Positions 7,526 through 12,203 of a stretch of 12,203 bases of DNA are shown in pieces. Each line of letters begins with the position of its first letter. The stretch's first letter is position 1. Both the position numbers and the translations under genes were made by a program. The DNA comes from Echinostoma caproni. Lineage: Eukaryota; Platyhelminthes; Trematoda; Plagiorchiida; Echinostomatidae. The notes beneath the pieces are model-generated. The model searched no databases. It was not told the DNA's origin and worked only from the letters and a program-made list of their open reading frames with translations. Location: positions 13,377 through 25,579 of the forward strand of contig UZAN01047794.1 in the NCBI GenBank assembly GCA_900618425.1, in the 5' to 3' direction.

Positions 7526-7985
7526 GCATGTGTTGATTTACAATATTTCCTCAGTCGTTCTTGAGAATGTGTTACCTTTTCCTAGTGTACGTTTTCATCT
7601 GCGTAGTTCACTTTCTTCCCACCCCCATGTTATTCTTATGATGAATAATTCCCTATCAAACGTCATGAAGTAAGAATTTCCAAGAATGAGGGCCGTGTTA
7701 CCGAATTTCCCTCTCAAGTGTATGGAAAATTAGTGATGAATCTATGGGTTACACCGTTGAAATAAATTTTAACGTTTTTGAAATTAACATTAATTTACTC
7801 AGTTGTTTTATTGCGTTTTGCACCTCCTTTCTTTGGCAAGGGAAACCCTTGTATGTGTTGTGAATTAAAATTCACTTTATCATATTATTATACTGCCGTA
7901 TCATATATTCTAAATCGCATTGAATTCACGATTGGTGAACATATATCAACCTGTCTGTCACACTTCTCAAATAATATTTAATAGC
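7526..7985. other. Flank between composite element and 8030 ORF
   Basis: No gene is supported. A 38-codon open frame ends at TAA 7763 and contains RISKNEGRVTEFPSQVYGKL; it has no ATG near its beginning and no recognised family. A longer frame at 7778-7981 begins with TTG, not ATG, and is AT-rich noise in appearance. Very AT-rich stretches near 7770-7920 could hold promoter sequence for the 8030 ORF, but no specific TATA box stands out. Confidence 0.35.
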
Positions 7986-7989
7986 CTGC

Positions 7990-8000
7990 AATGATTTCAG
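7990..8000 (+). promoter_or_regulatory. Candidate 3' splice (or trans-splice) acceptor before 8030 ORF
   Basis: AATGATTTCAG ends 29 bases before the ATG at 8030. An acceptor so close to a signal-peptide start could mark an intron in the 5' UTR, or a spliced-leader addition site, which flatworms are known to use for part of their genes. This rests on a single short motif. Confidence 0.2.
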
Positions 8001-8029
8001 AGCGCAGCTGAACTGAGTTGAACGAAAAA

Positions 8030-8221
8030 ATGAAGTCAAAACATGTGATGCGAATTTTCTTTATCGTTATGGCGTTAGCGATAGTTGTTGCCCAAGATAT
8101 GAGTGAGCCAACTCGATTTCATCCAAATAGATTTTCCATTTACCACGATAAAAAGCCATATGATACGATCGTACATGTGATTCTTTTTTTCCTATTATTA
8201 TTATACTATGGTGTAATATAA
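8030..8221 (+). CDS. Candidate small secreted peptide (first exon or complete)
   Basis: An ATG at 8030 (A at -3) opens a 63-codon frame. Residues 1-21 (MKSKHVMRIFFIVMALAIVV plus A) form a textbook signal peptide: a basic start, a hydrophobic core of about 13 residues, and a likely cut near VVA-QD. The predicted mature part is short and polar: QDMSEPTRFHPNRFSIYHDK, then KPYDT, with a dibasic KK. After residue 46 the frame becomes a run of I/V/L/F/Y and ends in TAA. That tail coincides with an AT-rich, pyrimidine-rich tract and is better explained as intron read-through after a donor at 8171 (GTACAT) or 8177 (GTGATT), although a C-terminal membrane tail is possible. An in-frame TTG upstream (8018) is not a likely start. 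No family is recognised; a peptide-hormone precursor or micro-exon-type secreted protein would fit the pattern. Confidence 0.38.
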   Translation: MKSKHVMRIFFIVMALAIVVAQDMSEPTRFHPNRFSIYHDKKPYDTIVHVILFFLLLLYYGVI

Positions 8222-8290
8222 TACTACAGTGCATTATATTTGAAATAGTGATGATAATGATAATAGTATACTAATAATATTATTATTCTT
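8185..8290. repeat. AT-rich low-complexity tract with ATT/TAA repeats
   Basis: Runs of TAT/ATT trinucleotides occur at both ends (about 8193-8206 and 8268-8285). They are partly complementary, around TATTATACTAT and ATAGTATACTAAT, so the tract could form an imperfect hairpin. It is most likely simple-sequence intron or intergenic DNA. Confidence 0.5.
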
Positions 8291-8740
8291 ATTTTCAATG
8301 AGCGCCAGCTGAATGCTAGTGTCCTATAATCGCATTCTGCTACTCTCTCAATTCCTGAATATTAAACCGAATTGATTTTTGCGCTTTATGTATGCGTTCA
8401 TGCAGTTACAAACATGCATGATAAATATGTAACAAGGTATTAAATAGTCAATAAATACAAGCATTTACGAAGTCAATTTAACAGTTTTGACAGTTAAACT
8501 ACTATCGTTTTGAGCTTTTTCAACTCGTGTTTATCATTTGGCGTGATGCTGGCAATATGACGGAACACATGTAGCATTGCATAACCCATAGCTTCTCGAA
8601 AACATCAATTATTTCGCAGCATAATATACATGGAATATTGGTTTGCAACGACAATTTGTTTCCACAAAACTTCAAAGATTGTACAATGTCGAAAGCATGA
8701 CTGATCTCGAAAACAACGCTATATAACTAAAACATTACAG

Positions 8741-9014
8741 CTCTGATCTCAAAACGTTTGAAAGTCCGTTCTATGGAATCATACATAAAAAACGTGAAGC
8801 TTATAATGCGTATTTTGGTGAACGGCCATTCATTCATGTAATGGATGATTCGTTTACAAGTTTCAAACCTCAGTTTCCCCTACTGCAATTCAGACGTCCG
8901 GACAAACGAATAGAGAATCACGGAGAACAAAAGAGTTACCGACCTGTGACCTGTGTAATGTTACGAATTATTGTAGAGATAAAAAATACCGCGTGTCATG
9001 AATATTCGCAATAG
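8741..9014 (+). CDS. Exon-like open frame, unidentified
   Basis: A 95-codon stop-free frame runs from 8727 to TAG 9012-9014. A good acceptor, AACATTACAG with a branch-point-like ACTAAAA upstream, ends at 8740. From there the frame reads SDLKTFESPFYGIIHKKREA, then YNAYFGERPFIH, where a donor-like GTAATG at 8838 could close a 97-base exon. Read on, it continues VMDDSFTSFKPQFPLLQFRR and on to the stop. The first part is polar, aromatic-rich and contains KKR, a possible prohormone cleavage site. A further strong acceptor (CCTACATTTCAG) ends at 9138, and its downstream frame stays in phase with a donor at 8838 before a stop at 9169. Splicing from the 8030 ORF to 8741 does not keep frame with any donor I see. 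Length alone is not significant at this base composition. Confidence 0.25.
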
Positions 9015-9186
9015 TAGCAAATGGTTGACTTTTATCGAAATGTGTTCTTCGCTGACAACTAAGTACCGCTTTGTGTCATGTTCATTTTATTATAATTGTA
9101 TTATTGTATTATAAAAATGACGTGTGCCTACATTTCAGTCAAAACATGTGTCCACCGTTACAATGGGATAAAAAATGAAATGAAAA

Positions 9187-11735
9187 TTAATATACAACAA
9201 TGATAAAACTTGAATAGGTGATCATCTCTGTAAGTTTAAAATTAGTTCATTATAGATCTTCACCGTGTCAGTGAGAATACAACCTAGCTAGGGAACCGTT
9301 CACTTGCGATAAATGCAATCAGCGAGAATCGGATCGGGTGAAAGTGTGGGAACGGCAAGCAGATAAATCGGAATTAAGTGGATGACTGGGGTCATTGATT
9401 ACCTTATGAGCGAAATTCTCATTCGACGTGATGTGGAAATTAAACAATTTTGTGATCAGAGTGTTTAAAGGAATAAGAGAAAAGGCTGATAATTACAAAA
9501 TCGCAAAGTACGGTAATGAAGTCCTTTCTAAGTAGCCCAGGGGAAATAACGGGCGAACAATAAAGTAGGATAGGAAAAATGCATTGATAAACGAAGGAAC
9601 AAACAGTTTCATCCCTCACTCGACATTCGTCGTAGCTTGCGTATTTGAAAAGATAGGCGACGCAGTCTACCAACAAGCAAGCACATGAGAAGACCCCTCT
9701 GGATTCCTACCTGTGGTGACTCCTAGGTATTTCGTGGTGTGCTCTGGTGATGGGTAACAAACATCCTGAGGTTTCATCAACGTATATTTGGACTTTGAGA
9801 GAACGAACAATAAGTTCGTGGAATCTAAAACGGAGCAAATCGTCACCAAACAGGGATGCCGAAACCGAATGATGCATATTATTGAAGGGTATTTAGTCAC
9901 AGAAATCAAAAGGAATTTGACTTCAGATGCAGTGGAAAGTTTATCGTAAAAAGGTGAAACCTAAAATAAGCAAATCAGATCCAAAACTTTTGTCGAAGAT
10001 ATCTAGACGTGTCAAAAAACGAGATTGAAATCGTTTATCTCTTTGCAAACATTCAGGCTGCGGGCAGAAGTATTCGTGTCCCCGGAATCACGTTCAAAAT
10101 TCATTGATGTGATATTGAAAAGAGAGTTCACAAGCCGGATGTCCAAATGAGTAAGAGTTGACCGCAAGCATGACGGCCATTGCGTTTACATAAATAATAG
10201 GTTGGTGCTATCTCCATACATAGAATTAACGTGTATCGAACATAACAAAACGCAATACGATGCATGCCATCCACCGCAGGACTGTAAATTGTTGTTCAAC
10301 TTGTCCAACAAACCTATCGTGCATAGGGGTATAAACAGCTTATTATTCTGTTCTGATGAATTTGGATAAAATGCGTAATGTTTTGTTCAACGTGCACCAA
10401 ACGTACTACTCATATGAACTGTGAAATTTGCCACACTACCGCAGTATTTTATATTAAACACATACTTCCAGTTGCAGGGAAAATTGATTTATCACGAACT
10501 CTTTGATTATTATTCCAAATCTCTATGGTAAAACGTAATATGATATATCTCGCAAGAATTAGGAATATCTCAGGAGTTCCATTCGCGAAAGAATAATAAC
10601 GTTTGTGAAATCCCAGAACGTTTTCTTGAGAATAAACAAGCATGGATATAATTTTATTCATGACGATATTTTTCATTACCGAATACAGTTTGAGAAGTGA
10701 ACACACGTATTACTAAAACAAATGAAGGCTTGATGGAAACAGCTTTCTGGAATGAGCATACAGTTAGTTTTCATTTACTGATAAAAATGATAAGTTACTT
10801 TGGTCTGTATTTTATTCCAGGTGATGAGGAAGATCCACGCACGTTTGAAATTGTTATAGTGTCACCACATTTATAATATGTTACTCGCTTTGTGTTTGAT
10901 GAATGTACATCTTTTATGTGAATAAAACTTTTGAAGATACAAATTGAACTATCAACATTCAAGAGAATCCCACTAACGATGACTATGAGATGGCTCGACC
11001 GAATGGTATAATATGCCTTTGAAGCAAAATGCACTGAGGCACGCATGCTCACCGAATCATGAATGCCTATTACGCCTATTTGCATGGTGATTTTGTGCAA
11101 ACGAAAAGTAATCCAGTTGTTATATCAACAGATTAAAAAAGCGTTTTGGACATTGTAAATGAAATTCCCTCTTAAAGAACTACATGTATTTATTTCCTTG
11201 AAAGCACTTAATAATGCCATTATTTCGAATACAATGATAGTGATCGACCATAACATTTTTACAACTAACATAAAAATAAAATTTCTATTGTTCTCTAACT
11301 GACACCGTTTTTCAGGATCAACGAGAATGGGTAAGATACAGTACCGCAACAAGGCGCATACACCTACACATTTATGAAGAACATTTGCGATGTTTATGAA
11401 GTTTATATACGTCATCAGCTTTGCGCTTGAACTGCATTGTGTTTTGTTAAAGAGTAGGAAACTACCAACTGAGATTAAATTATTCGCACGAAGGTGTTAC
11501 CTGAGGCTTCTCCCTTCGGTAAATAGCTTCATCGCATAGGTTCTTATCTTTATTGTATCATTGCTCAACCCGTCGCATCTTTTCACATACTGGTTACACC
11601 TGTGCGATCATTTATAATTTAGTGAATGAGACAGGCGGTGATACGAATGAGTTACAGTTATCCATGATCGCACAAGCGATGATAACTCTCTACTGGGTCG
11701 GTAAAATAATCTACACACGGTTGTCTTAATGCTGA
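9187..11735. other. Long stretch without supported genes
   Basis: No conserved motif, RNA gene or clear repeat was seen. Several open frames of 76-101 codons occur on the minus strand (9440-9676, 9667-9909, 10449-10706, 10795-11100 and 11125-11415). They have AT-driven, hydrophobic composition, lack recognisable domains, and are about as many as chance predicts in AT-rich DNA. A 33-codon lysine/arginine-rich ORF starts at ATG 9928 and is probably an effect of A-rich sequence. Confidence 0.5.
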
Positions 11736-11879
11736 ATGTCGAATACGAGAAAAGGTTCAGTGGCACCGCGGATGCCATTTTGTAGTAAATTTCCCGTATG
11801 TGCTACCACGACAGCTTGTGCAAACGGGCTACCTATCATAGTGGTGGAAAGTAGTGACATTTTTTCTACTCTCAACTGA
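11736..11879 (+). CDS. Small ORF, unidentified
   Basis: An ATG at 11736, directly after an in-frame TGA (11733-11735), opens 47 codons. They read MSNTRKGSVAPRMPFCSKFP, then VCATTTACANGLPIIVVESS, and end at TGA 11877-11879. The composition is varied, with three cysteines and a short hydrophobic patch, and looks more protein-like than neighbouring frames. The overlapping frame just upstream (VLMLNVEYEKRFSGTADAIL, ending at TAG about 11793) looks equally protein-like, which weakens the case for either. There is no signal peptide, no splice site worth naming and no recognised family. Confidence 0.18.
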   Translation: MSNTRKGSVAPRMPFCSKFPVCATTTACANGLPIIVVESSDIFSTLN

Positions 11880-12203
11880 ACTGGGCGGTTGTGTAGATAT
11901 TATACATCATTACTGAAATTCTCTATAGCATTTGGAGGAAGATGACAAACCACATTTGGTCGGAATGAACGCATCACGTTTGAGTTTTCGGTAATCGTCC
12001 GCACAAATCTACCGTATTATTCCGCCGATATAAAAACTCTGCAAGCATGTTTGTGAAAATGCACTATATTCTACAAACCGAGCTGGTTCGGAGCGGACTA
12101 AAAACAGTCAGGAAGACGCCAGTGACTACACAGAAGTCTCGTACCAATTAAAGTTCTCTTGTGCCCTAAGGGCATCCTTAAGTTGACGGTGAAAACGTTC
12201 GAC
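11880..12203. other. Window end without supported genes
   Basis: I see no coding or structural signal in the last 320 bases. GC content rises slightly toward the end. A gene starting outside the window cannot be excluded. Confidence 0.45.

Noticed and set aside
7778..7981. Frame with a signal-peptide-like start on +
   Set aside because: It begins with TTG, not ATG, no splice context was seen, and the composition is that of AT-rich noise.
9045..9059. VFFADN peptide, like the FADD catalytic motif of reverse transcriptases
   Set aside because: A stop follows at once and none of the flanking reverse transcriptase motifs are present; six residues are not evidence.
9667..9909. Minus-strand 80-codon frame containing KYLGVTT, like the YLG motif of non-LTR reverse transcriptases
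   Set aside because: No catalytic DD or other conserved blocks at expected spacing; the motif is too short to support a call.
9928..10029. 33-codon ORF very rich in lysine and arginine, like a cationic peptide
   Set aside because: A-rich DNA gives lysine codons by default; there is no signal peptide, cysteines or homology.
10795..11100. Longest minus-strand frame, 101 codons
   Set aside because: No domain, AT-driven composition, and one or two frames of this length are expected by chance in 12 kb of such DNA.

Overview
The window reads as AT-rich (by eye about 60-65% A+T), gene-poor DNA from an animal nuclear genome. No bacterial operon, ribosome-binding site, rRNA, tRNA or CRISPR was seen. 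The clearest coding signals are decayed retroelements, chiefly Penelope-like elements (PLEs) with a GIY-YIG-type C-terminus. A few short exon-like reading frames with splice-like borders also occur. Decayed PLE and Ty3/gypsy material, secreted-peptide-like first exons and low gene density would fit an AT-rich invertebrate such as a flatworm. The taxon is an inference; nothing in the sequence proves it.

Layout. Positions 1-2,600 hold weak to moderate traces of a Ty3/gypsy-type pol on the + strand, in the expected order: an RNase H-like stretch (1-170), an integrase zinc-finger-like stretch (1520-1642) and an integrase core remnant (2399-2554). Two small candidate ORFs lie between them (1175 and 1762). 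Positions 2,600-4,900 are mostly featureless, with one possible broken exon near 3754-3972. A PLE C-terminal fragment lies on + at 4907-5273. A convincing but unidentified exon-like frame lies on - at 5478-5663.

The most striking structure is at 6097-7525. Two 256-bp inverted arms (6097-6352 and 7270-7525), with only 3 visible mismatches, flank a 917-bp spacer. The spacer carries a second, strongly decayed PLE C-terminus on the - strand (6663-7269). The arms look much younger, or better maintained, than the coding remnant they enclose.

Positions 8,000-9,200 hold a candidate secreted-peptide first exon (8030) and an exon-like open frame with a good acceptor (8741). They may belong to one gene, but visible splice phases do not join them simply. 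From 9,200 to the end only one 47-codon ORF (11736) seemed worth recording. The region has no operon-like organisation; most of the recognisable content is dead mobile DNA around a few possible host exons.
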